Shown: in pieces, positions 21,566 to 31,211 of the stretch
Layout of the letters: every line of letters starts with the position of its first letter
Position numbering within the stretch: the stretch's first letter is position 1
Source of the DNA: Chrysomallon squamiferum
Taxonomy: Eukaryota > Mollusca > Gastropoda > Neomphalida > Peltospiridae
DNA: 32,500 bases
Assembly (NCBI GenBank): GCA_012295275.1
Contig: CM022671.1
Span: forward strand, 3,986,565-4,019,064
Reading direction: 5' to 3'
The notes under the pieces: generated by a model
The model's input: the letters and a program-made list of their open reading frames with translations, nothing else
Told to the model about the DNA's origin: nothing
Databases searched by the model: none
Program-made: the position numbers and the translations under genes

Positions 21566-21850
21566 TAAACATAACGTAACGTAACGTAACGTAATATATA
21601 ACGTAATATAACGTATTATACTATAATCTAATATAATAATATAATACAATACAATACAATACAATAACACATAATTTAATTTAATACAATATAATACAAT
21701 ACAATACAAAACAATATAATACATATAATATAATAATAATATAATATAATATAATATAATGTAAAATAATGGTATGTAATGTAATGTAATAGTATATAAT
21801 GTAATATAACAGTATGTAATGTAATATAATATAATGTAGTATAATGTAAT
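21566..21850. repeat. Evolving pentanucleotide array
   Basis: Starts as TAACG units (about 21573-21594), becomes TAATA, then AATAC (about 21643-21664 and 21683-21712), then ATAAT, and ends as AATGT/GTAAT units (about 21776-21850). A five-base register is largely kept. Confidence 0.9.
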
Positions 21851-22125
21851 ATAAATAATAAGGCTATTTTCGACTCAGACTAAAATAAACCGACAGGAAA
21901 TCGCTTTGTTTGATTCTAACAGCGATCAGGAATTAATGAGATAAAACAACATCCCCCACAGGAAACATCAAAGAATGAGAGAATCCAATCCACACATATT
22001 TGTTTGGTCTCTCCGCTTACAGGAGAAAAAACACACCAGAAATACAGAGAGGAACACCAAGTTTAAAAGTCATGTTTTAAAGGCGCTATCGTTCTGTAAT
22101 GATCTTCCTATTTTTATTTTTGTTT
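21851..22125. other. Unique sequence, no gene seen
   Basis: Mixed-complexity DNA. ATCAAAG near 21967 (TCF-like) and GAGATAAAA near 21938 are the only strings of note. Confidence 0.4.
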
Positions 22126-22129
22126 CTTT

Positions 22130-22433
22130 TTGTTGTATTTCTTCTTCTTCTATTTTAATTATCATCATTATTATTATTATTATTTATTTTTCCTCTACTT
22201 CTTTCTTTTTCTTTTTAGTCTTCTTCTACATCTTCTTCTTTCTTCTTTCTTTTCTTCTTCTTCTTCTTCATCTTCGTCTTCTTCTTCTTCTATTTTAATC
22301 ATCATTATCATCATCATCATCATTATTATTTATTATTTATTTTTCCCTCACTTCTTTCTTTTTCTTTTTAGTCTTCTTCTACGTCTTCTTCTTTCTTTCT
22401 TTCTTTCTTCCTCTTCTTCTTCTTCTTCTTCTT

Positions 22434-22492
<59 letters not shown>

Positions 22493-22745
22493 TGTTGTTC
22501 TTGTTGTCGTTATTATTCATCTAGTATCATTTATTCTTTCTTTCTTCCTTTTTTATTTGTCTTTTTATCATCATCTTTCTTTCTTTCTTTTCTTCTTTCT
22601 TTCTTTCTTTTCATTTCTTCTTACAGTTTAAACCTAGCAACCTCTTCTATCTTTTTCATTTCTTCTTCTTCTTCTTCTTCATCACATCCTTTCATCATCT
22701 TTATCATCATCATCATCTTCTTCTTCTTCTTCTTCTTCTTTTACT
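22130..22745. repeat. Polypyrimidine TTC/TTA/TCA region with a large tandem duplication
   Basis: About 600 bp almost free of G on the + strand. Two related blocks, each running from TCTATTTTAAT (22149 and 22289) to TTTTTAGTCTTCTTCTAC (near 22212 and 22365), give a 140-153 bp duplication. The 262-codon ORF is low-complexity Ser/Tyr/Phe/Ile and is a repeat translation. Confidence 0.88.
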
Positions 22746-23280
22746 TTCTCTTCTCAGAATTAAGCTTAGCTTCGTCCGGAAAGCTGCTTCAAAGTAGTAC
22801 AAATGCCTTCGGGACGTCTTTTCAACTGATAATCTTTTGGTCAGAAACATCCCGGTCTGGCAAAAAAAGAAAAACAGAGCCAAAAAAACAAACAAATAAA
22901 CAAAACCACTTAGAGTAAGTCGCAGTCCGGGCTCTGTTTGCTTGCTTTAATCCGACAATTGGTCTTCCAAATGCAGCGAAATTGGCATAAATGTAAGCAT
23001 CGTCTCTTTGCACGGTGGGGAGCCAATTTTGCGGTTGTTTCTGGGGATTGATGGCGCCCCGAACGCGCGCGCGAAGCTTACAGAATCTCTCTCCATTGCA
23101 GAGGTTAGGAGATGACATTTCAATGGCTCTCTCGCCTCGCGTGTTGAATCCCCTGGGGTGGGGGCGCGAGTCCCGGGGCTCCGCTCGACAGGCAGCCAGC
23201 GCTCGTCTAGTCAGAACGAAATGTTTTTATATTATTTTTATAATTTAGAGAAATGATATTGCTTTTCGCGTTGGCAGTGG
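22746..23280. other. GC- and CpG-rich low-repeat island
   Basis: Contains CGCGCGCG and GGGGTGGGGGCG strings (23064-23175) and several overlapping ORFs without recognised domains. TCCATTGCAG at about 23090-23099 resembles an acceptor, but no following coding exon is recognised. Possible promoter or non-coding element. Confidence 0.35.
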
Positions 23281-23302
23281 ACATAGTGATTTTTTTTTTT
23301 GT

Positions 23303-23321
23303 GGGGTGGGGTGGGGTGGGG
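23303..23321 (+). repeat. (GGGGT)4-type G-quadruplex motif
   Basis: Four runs of four G separated by single T. This is the canonical layout for a very stable parallel G-quadruplex on the + strand. Confidence 0.93.
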
Positions 23322-23370
23322 TGCGTTTAAGCTTAACCTGAAATTTTGCACAGCTCCGCCAAAATCCATC

Positions 23371-23533
23371 TGAACATACATACATACATACATTCATGCA
23401 TAGAAACACACACATACATACATACATACATCATATTAATAATACAGGGTTATGTGGGTGTACGTGTGTTTGTGTAAGGACATTATAATAACAATAATGA
23501 TAATGATGATGATGATGATGGTGGTGGTGAAGA
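23371..23533. repeat. CATA arrays and GAT/GGT triplets
   Basis: ACAT/CATA arrays at about 23376-23432, then GAT and GGT units at about 23500-23529. Confidence 0.85.
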
Positions 23534-24264
23534 TAATTATGAACAATGAGAGGTCCATCCCCTCAACACACCCACTAGACCCGCCCCTGGATAAAGCCTA
23601 GCTAAAGAGACATGTCAGATACACAGATTACAATTATCAGATATTATTAGTAATTAATGACTCGCACAAATAACTTAAAGCCCAACTCTTCACACGCCGC
23701 TAGATGGTAGATACAACAAAATATTAATCGTCTAATTTAAACACTTGTTTTTTTGTGTGTACGTAACCGTGATTATTTGTGTGCCAGTCTGTCTCACTGT
23801 ATATCTGTCTGTCTGTCTGATTGTCTGTATGGATGTTGATATTGTTATGAAATTTCTAAGATCAGATTTCAGCATTCCGTGTTTTGTTTCAGTGTAATTA
23901 ACATCTGTTATATTTGTTTGTAACTGTTAGTTTTACAAAGCATGAATATTTTACAAAAGAGAAAACTTTGAAAGAAACATATATATAACTTTAATACAAA
24001 GAAATGCATCAATGAAAATATATTTTTAACAAATTTTCATAAAAATGGTGTTTGTATAGAACTACATTATCTATATAACTTTATTTTAAAAACCGCAGAA
24101 CAAAAACCATTTTCATCTACGTGAATGGTTTATATCATCAAATTTATCGTGATATTCATATCGCCGCTGTTGCAGCAGCTATCATTATCGTAGATGTTAC
24201 TTTTCTGACGTTGTCGTAGATGCTGCTTCATAGACGAAAATTTTTTTTTTTTTTTTTTTTTTTT
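23534..24264. other. Unique sequence ending in T24
   Basis: No gene recognised. CCGCTAGATGGTAG at 23697-23710 is close to the CTCF core. TGTC units lie near 23786-23828, and 24 T at 24241-24264. Confidence 0.4.
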
Positions 24265-24838
24265 GGCGTAAGAATTTCAAGAATCTGAATAAAAAAAACA
24301 CGGGCTAACTTTTTGCGCAACGACGATATCACAAAGACGTTTAATATCAGAAACGAAGTCGAGATTAAAATAAAAATAAAAAATAAGTAATATCTCTCAA
24401 ATCAGCGAGCTTTTTTTTTTTTCCATTCATCATCTCGCGCGTTATCTTCCTTAATTAAAATATATGACGCAGTTGCGACGGCTTCACCTGATACAGCAAA
24501 ACGACGGTTTGCCGTCGTTCCTGCAGCATGAGAGAGAACGTCGCCGTTGGACGTCCCCTATCAGACGTCGCATCGCACCGCGCACGACGGCCGTAACCAG
24601 CACGAGGTCGTCGAAGTTACGCCGATTTGGGAGCGTTATCTTGTTGCCGTTCTTTTTATGCAGCGTGCACGGGTGCCCGGTATGAGACGTTGTAACTTCA
24701 AAAGCTGTGCTTGGAGGGGAAAAACAGAAGACTGTTGTGAGGCTGTAATCTTGGGATGCCAGGAGTCCTGAGTACAAAGTCATCATAATTCAGCCGATTC
24801 TATTAATCATTATCATAACGGCTCCGTGTGTGTGTGGG
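24265..24838. other. CpG-dense low-repeat island with a perfect hairpin
   Basis: The 24460-24700 part is the most CpG-dense stretch in the 3' half. It has repeated ACGTC/GACGTC strings and a perfect 8-bp stem with 4-nt loop at 24500-24519. It is open in several frames on both strands, but no translation is recognised. Confidence 0.35.
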
Positions 24839-24864
24839 TTTTTTTTTTTTTTTTTTTTTTTTTT
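24839..24864. repeat. T26 homopolymer
   Basis: Uninterrupted T run between the CpG island and the CT-rich block. Confidence 0.95.
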
Positions 24865-24965
24865 GCACGTTTCATAATTTTTTTGCTACACGAGTTTTTG
24901 TGATGTTTTTTGTCTATCTCCGATCATCTCCCTTTTTTTATTTATCTCGCTGTCAATCTGTAGAC

Positions 24966-25005
24966 CTCTCTCTCTCTCTGTCGTTTCTGTTTGTACCTCT
25001 CTCTT

Positions 25006-25076
<71 letters not shown>

Positions 25077-25086
25077 TTTCTGTTTG

Positions 25087-25164
<78 letters not shown>

Positions 25165-25182
25165 TCTCTCTCTCTCACTCTT

Positions 25183-25235
<53 letters not shown>

Positions 25236-25253
25236 CTCTCTCTCTCTCTCTTG

Positions 25254-25319
<66 letters not shown>

Positions 25320-25336
25320 CTCTCTCTCTCTCTCTC

Positions 25337-25412
<76 letters not shown>
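24966..25412. repeat. Large composite (CT)n/(CA)n block
   Basis: Repeated alternation of CT runs with CACA runs, ending in a CA-TA-CA segment. The string TGTCGTTTCTGTTTGTACC next to a CT run appears at about 24979 and again at about 25072, so the first part is a roughly 93-bp duplication. All ORFs here are artefacts. Confidence 0.96.
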
Positions 25413-25418
<6 letters not shown>

Positions 25419-25664
25419 TGTCTCTACCTTCCTAACTTTCATTCACTTTCCATCGTTTTCTGTTTCTCTTTTATTCTCTTTAGTTTAGTTTCAGTATCTT
25501 TATATTTCCATCCCTCTTTCTTTATCTGAATGAGTGTGTATATTAGAATGTTCTTTACCCTTTACATATAACTAACTATATATCATCATGACTGCTTTTG
25601 ACGATTATAAAATTATTTTTGTTTATCTTGTTGTATCGTTACCTTGGTGTTACTTGGTATTGCG
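25413..25664. other. AT-rich spacer, no gene seen
   Basis: Mixed pyrimidine-rich then AT-rich sequence. Confidence 0.5.
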
Positions 25665-25902
25665 TGTCATTATCTGATTTATCATAATTATCCGTCTTAC
25701 TGACAGTCATTACCAAACTGATCATTATCATTATCAACACTTACTGATAATCATTATCTACAACATCATTATCATTATCAACACTTTTACTGGCATTCAT
25801 TATCTACTATATCATTATCGTTGTCAACACTTACAATCAATCATTATCTAGTCTATTATTATCATTATCAACACTACACTAGTATTATTCCTTATCTTTA
25901 GC
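25665..25902. repeat. 44-46 bp tandem array rich in TTATC (GATA) motifs
   Basis: Units begin with ATCATTATCATTATCAACAC-like sequence at 25721, 25765, 25811 and 25855 (lengths 44, 46, 44); a more diverged unit seems to lie at 25677-25720. Each holds several TTATC (reverse GATAA) cores, about 15 in the whole stretch. Confidence 0.85.
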
Positions 25903-26220
25903 AGTTCTGCTACAACTAGCTATTATCGGTATGCACTATGTTATCAAAATCTAAGTTTGTGTTAGTTTTAATTTAGATTGGGAAATGTTTATATATATTT
26001 TTTATATATATATATTAATATTACTAATACTAGGATGTCCTCGGTACATTATATCGAGAATTAGACTTAAAATTCCATCAAATGTAAATAAAACAAGTGT
26101 AAACAGTATAATAATCTGAATGTCAATTTGTATTCCTTGAGAAAGAAAGTCAAGTATTAAAGGCGTCATCTTTATGTAAAAATCTTGATCTTTATTGTTC
26201 GTTTGATCTTTATTGTTCTT
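25903..26220. other. AT-rich spacer, no gene seen
   Basis: TA-rich tract near 25990-26016; otherwise nothing recognised. Confidence 0.5.
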
Positions 26221-26232
26221 GTTGTTGTTCTT

Positions 26233-26263
<31 letters not shown>

Positions 26264-26456
26264 TTATTATTATTATTATTATTATCTTCATCATCATCAT
26301 CAACAATTTTTCTTCTTCTCCCCTATTTCTTTTTCTTCGTCGTCATCGTTATCATCATCATCAACATCATATTATTGTTGTTGGTGGTGGTGCTGTTGTT
26401 GTTATGGTTGTTGTTGTTGTTGTTGTTGTTGTTGTTATGATTATTATTATTACTTA
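26221..26456. repeat. Composite triplet array TTC, TTA, TCA, TTG
   Basis: Runs of TTC (26229-26262), TTA (to about 26285), TCA, then after a short gap TTG/GGT and TTG runs (about 26373-26437). The triplet register is largely kept, so frames stay open as poly-Leu, poly-Phe and poly-Ile. Confidence 0.92.
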
Positions 26457-27136
26457 CCGTTCTTTTTGACTGGATGGTTAAAAGCCATGCTATGTGTAGT
26501 TCTGTTTGAATGAAGCTGTATTCAAAAGATTCCTTGCTGCTAGCTGAAAAAACTGGTTCATAGTCATAGCTATGAACTGGGTTTCAAAATAACTGATATA
26601 TAAAAACACAAATTTTGATTTTTGATGACTCATTACCATCAATGTCAAAGCATACTGCGATTTTATTAAAAACACATTTACTTATTTATTATTTCATTTT
26701 ATCAAATACTTTTTTAATCCATAAATGGATTTTTTTAACACTTATTGAAATTAAATTAAAATTTTATTTATTTCTGCTTTGCTGGGTGTTATTTTTAATT
26801 AAATAATTAATCTGGGTTTCCTGTCTGATTTACTTCCACGTAAATTATGAAAGTATCTTTTCCAGTTCGTTTCATTTTTTTTTTTTTTCTCTTTTTTTTT
26901 TTATTCGAAAATTAGATTGCTTTCAAAGATCAAATTCGTTTTTTTTTTTTATCACTCAGTAATTTTTGCTACAGAAAAGCTTAATTTAGCTTAGATAATA
27001 AATTCGATTCTCATTTTTTTAATTTTATTTTTTTTCACTATAAGTTACGGTTAAAATTTCATGGAAGTAACAGCTCTTCTTTTGAAAAAGTAAAAAGTTA
27101 ATTAAAATAAATCTTGTCCTTTGCGCACAAAAACAC
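26457..27136. other. AT-rich DNA, no gene seen
   Basis: T tracts near 26875-26900 and 26940-26950. The short ORFs have no protein-like features. Confidence 0.5.
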
Positions 27137-27436
27137 GCAAAAAAAAAAAAAAAAAATGACACAGAATTCCGCGCGCGTGCTCCGCGGCGTCACGTGCACC
27201 GGAGAACCAGACATCGAGTCGGAAATCACGTGACTCGCACTGTTTTTTTTGTTTTGTTTTTTAACGTAGCAGCTGCAACAATGGCTGCCAATACCTGCGA
27301 CGAAAGAGCTCTGTAAAGGGAGATTATTGCCACCGGTCACGGAAAAAGTAAATATTTAATGATGAGAATATCTTGGGGTCCCATCGCTGTTTCATTTACA
27401 CACTTTCTTCACAATCCGGGTCATTCTGCGCGTGCC

Positions 27437-27437
<1 letters not shown>
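27137..27437. promoter_or_regulatory. GC-rich island with E-boxes and a YY1-like ATG context
   Basis: Contains TCACGTGC (27190-27197), TCACGTGA (27226-27233) and CAACAATGGCTGCC (27277-27290), which resembles a YY1 site and a good initiation context. The ATG at 27281 opens 11 codons then TAA, or a possible donor GTAAAG at 27313. A first exon or promoter is possible but unproven. Confidence 0.3.
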
Positions 27438-27469
<32 letters not shown>

Positions 27470-27547
27470 AGACATTCATTACAAACATTCCGACTATGTC
27501 TCATGTCCGAGATAGAAATCAAAATTTTTTTTTTTTTTTTTTTTTTT
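27438..27547. repeat. Two poly-T tracts
   Basis: About 28 T at 27438-27465 and about 24 T ending at 27547. Confidence 0.93.
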
Positions 27548-29130
27548 CCAATAGCTCTACGATTGTTTTGATTTTTTTTTTAATAATAATGTAATAATAA
27601 TAACAATAATAAGATAAGAGTTTTGAAAATTATATTCTCACCCCCAAAAGAGTATTTTGTGTGTGATGCGTGAGTATAACACTTTATAATGCTTGAATGT
27701 TGATTATTTATTCATGCGACATGCTATGATGCCTACTCCTACGAGATTTGAGAGAACAAAATACAAATTCAGATTTATATCCCGTTCTGACCTTTGGTCA
27801 ACGAAAGCGGAAGATTAATCATATGATTAAATTAAGAAAGGTAATTTCCACAAGTTATTAATAAAAATGAAATATGATGCGTTGTTGTCGTTATTAAAAT
27901 CTGAATTTTTGATTATTTCCTTGAATTATTTAATATTTGTGGCTTTATTAGTAACATTAATGAATATTGTTTTTTTTTTAGAAAAAAAAAATTGTGTGTC
28001 TTTGAAACAAACCAAAAAAAAAACCTAAAGATTTTATAAATTTTATGTTAAAAATGTGTATTTTTATTCTTTTTTGGTTTTATTTACATTTTATTTAACT
28101 TATGAGTAACAATGAAAGGAATAAAATATTATATCCGAGAATTATTTAAATACCAACAGTAATGATAAATATTCATAAAGACAACAAAAATGTGTATTAT
28201 TTTTGTTTTAAATAGCAAATAAATACTGGGTAACTTTTACTTTATTTGAGTTACTAAATTATGAATATATGTAGAATGAATGTAAAACATTAGGTTTGTT
28301 TTAATTTATTTAAATTTAGCTGAAATAATTAATATTCATCCTATATTAACAAAACATTATCATTCATTTGGTTTTATTTAAAGGAGTGAAAAAGAAAGAA
28401 AATGCATTAAAGAAATGTACCATCGTATTTATTTAAAATTGAGTGAAATGATGAATATGAATGAAGGTAACTTAATATTACAGTTCAGTTATACACAAAC
28501 ATCACAAAAACACTGAATATTCATTGAATAAATTTTAACATCAATAGACTGTTACCCTTTTTTTCTAAATTATTACTGTATTAAGTTTCTTTCCTTTTAA
28601 TTTTTTTTCATATTATTTTATTATTTTAATTTTTACTTTTATTAATGTTTTATTTGTTACTGTAGGTTATTGATGAACAGCAATTAATCGGGATTTTCTT
28701 GTTTTAGACTTGTCATTACAAATTCATTTATTAATTTATTTAGCGCTATCTATCTTTTAGTACTTGTTTTTCTCTCACCTCTTCCTTTCATTTATATTAG
28801 TACTTGATTTTTTCCCCTTTTCATTCATATTTATCCATCTGTCCAGACATTTGTCCATCTGTGAATCTTTATCGTTATCTCGATCAATCTATATGTCTGT
28901 CGCATATCTGTCTTTCTGTCTATCTTTAATCTGTCTATCCCTTTCTTACCTAACTTTAATTCTTTCAATTTTGCTGTATATTTTCTGTCACTGTTTCGAT
29001 CTTCAGTTTTTTTTTTCACTGTCTCAACGATCTTTAAGACAAAAATCTGTGACAAAAACCAAGAAAACCAAGCTGAAGATAAGGCAAAAACAGTCACCTG
29101 AAATTAATCTCTGATTTTTCCTGTTAACCT
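27548..29130. other. Long AT-rich stretch, no gene seen
   Basis: About 1.6 kb of AT-rich DNA with no strong repeat and no protein-like ORF. A degenerate TCTA/TCTG-rich part lies at about 28825-28940. Confidence 0.55.
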
Positions 29131-29527
29131 CTATGAAATTTACATCTTGTCATTTTCTCACGGAGAAGATGTTGATTGCGTATCCCAGGAATCAAATTAT
29201 TATCCACGTAATGAAATTTCACTGTCGCCATAAATAAAATAAGAAATAAAAGGCCAAGATTCATTAATTATTTCAATTAGCGACACCTTACTTTTGAGGC
29301 ATTAATTACGGGAAAGTGATTCTGTAAATTTTCCCACACAAGGTGACACCCACTCTGATATCAATCAATTTCACCGTCTCCAGTGGATAGCACCAGCAGA
29401 CCACGTGACATGAAATTGATGTTCTCTACGTCACTGGTTCTGGCGCTTTCGCGTCAGAAAATGAATGAACGATTGCGTGAAATTAACAGATGGTTGCTCG
29501 TTTTCTTTTGTTTACTTCTGTTTTTCA
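29131..29527. promoter_or_regulatory. Low-repeat island, candidate regulatory element
   Basis: Has a cluster of homeodomain-like cores (TTAATTA near 29266 and ATTAATTA near 29301), a CCACGTGAC E-box at about 29400 and CGTGAAATTAACAG at 29476-29489, identical to a core of the 13001-13185 repeat. Function is inferred only. Confidence 0.3.
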
Positions 29528-29553
29528 GTCTTTTTTTTTTTTTTTTTTTTTTT
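29528..29553. repeat. Poly-T tract
   Basis: Uninterrupted T run. Confidence 0.93.
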
Positions 29554-29627
29554 GATTTCTGTAGTACAGTAATATTAACGCTACAGATATTACTAACACC
29601 AGTACGGTTTATTACATCTTCAGTTTT

Positions 29628-29728
29628 TACTACAACAACAACTACTACTACCGCTACTACTATTACAGCTACTACTACTACTACTACTATTATTACAGCT
29701 ACTACTATTACTACAGCTACTATTACAG

Positions 29729-29761
<33 letters not shown>

Positions 29762-29920
29762 TTACAGCTACTACTACTACTACTACTATTACTGCCGCTA
29801 CTACTATTACTATTAACTATGATTACTACTATAACTACTACTATTAGTACTGCTATTATTACTGCTACTGCTAGTAGTACTACAACTACTACATCTGCAT
29901 ATTATTACTATTACTACTAA
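29628..29920. repeat. (ACT)n array with recurring ATTACAGCT variants
   Basis: ACT triplets regularly interrupted by ATTACAGCT, giving a higher-order repeat. The poly-Thr ORF is an artefact. Confidence 0.93.
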
Positions 29921-30237
29921 TAGTAGTTTAAACTACAACTACTGTTAAGAGTATTATTACAATAACTATTACTACTACTTTCGTTATTACTATTACTATT
30001 TTTAATACTGTTATTTATATTAATACACTACTATTGACATTGCTATCAGTTATATCATTACGATCAGCAGCACAATCAAGATTACAACTACAAGTTTATT
30101 AATACCACTGCTACTACAACGGTTAATATCGGTATTACTACTACAACTACGTCTTTTGATAATATCATTAACACAACGACTACGACGACTAATATTAGAA
30201 CTTATAGTAGTCCTACTATTTCTACTGGTTCTCTCAG
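29921..30237. other. Degenerate ACT/ATT-derived sequence
   Basis: Many ACTAC, TATTAC and ACGACT strings suggest decayed triplet repeat. No gene. Confidence 0.6.
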
Positions 30238-30268
30238 TAATAATAATAATAATAATAATAAATAATAA

Positions 30269-30336
<68 letters not shown>

Positions 30337-30480
30337 ATAGTAATATTATTAATAATAATAATAATAATAACAACAAAAACAATAAAAATAATAATAACAA
30401 CAACAGTAATAATAATAATAATAATAAATGAATGAATGAATGAATGAATAAAATAAAATAAAATATAATAAAATAAAATA
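30238..30480. repeat. AAT, AGT, AAT arrays, then AATG and AAAAT units
   Basis: AAT run (30238-30269), AGT run of about 22 units (30269-30335), AAT/AAC mix to 30427, AATG units (30427-30449), then AAAAT-type units. Confidence 0.95.
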
Positions 30481-30639
30481 ATGATTGATTATTTATTTTT
30501 TCTATTCTATTTTATTGCTAAACAATTAAAGGGAGGTGAATAACGCTCCCAAACCCTGAATCCGGATAAATAAACACTGTAACTTCTGTTTAGGCGTTAA
30601 ATAAAGACTTTCATTGTAACAACATTCACTAACTTCAGC
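30481..30639. other. Spacer, no gene seen
   Basis: Unique sequence leading into the 85-bp repeat array. Confidence 0.45.
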
Positions 30640-30985
30640 ATCTGGTGACAGTTTTATACGCCTGTAAAATAGTCATGTTTGCTCACCAGAGAGTTATGAC
30701 GTCATCGAGTTTACATAAAACACATCCATAAAACAGCCTCGTTTGCTCATTAGGGAGAAAAATATAAATAGCAAGGTGTTATGACGTCATAAAGTTTCTG
30801 TTAAATGCTCCCATTAACTAGACACGCTTCCACTTGTGGGAGTAATTATGACAGTAAGACAGTATGACGTAATACGTTTTTATTAATTACGTATATAATA
30901 AAACAGAGGTAGTAACGCATAGGGGAGTAATTATAACAATTAGCTACTGTGACATTATCAAGAATTTCAGTTAACCAAATGTTGG
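30640..30985. repeat. 85-bp diverged tandem repeat with CRE-like palindromes
   Basis: TGAC cores lie at 30697, 30782, 30865 and 30950 (spacings 85, 83, 85). GGGAG anchors lie at 30753, 30838 and 30923 (exactly 85 apart). Two copies hold the full palindrome ATGACGTCAT (30696-30705 and 30781-30790), the third ATGACGTAAT, the fourth TGTGACATTA. A partial unit with TGAC at 30646 precedes. I know no named repeat like it. Confidence 0.8.
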
Positions 30986-31040
30986 GTCATAATATACGTT
31001 TGTGTACTGTTAAGTTATATATATTTAATTATGTGTATAT

Positions 31041-31209
<169 letters not shown>

Positions 31210-31211
<2 letters not shown>

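Noticed and set aside
22205-22225. TTTTTCTTTTTAG resembling a splice acceptor (twice)
   Set aside because: Arises naturally from pyrimidine repeats; the downstream sequence is only TTC repeat.
22130-22918. 262-codon ORF of Ser, Tyr, Phe and Ile runs
   Set aside because: Translation of TTC/TTA/TCA triplet repeats; triplet arrays keep a frame open without selection.
24828-25529. Overlapping 140-233 codon Leu-Ser, His-Thr and Arg-Glu ORFs on both strands
   Set aside because: All are repeat translations of CT/CA dinucleotides, which stay open in every frame.
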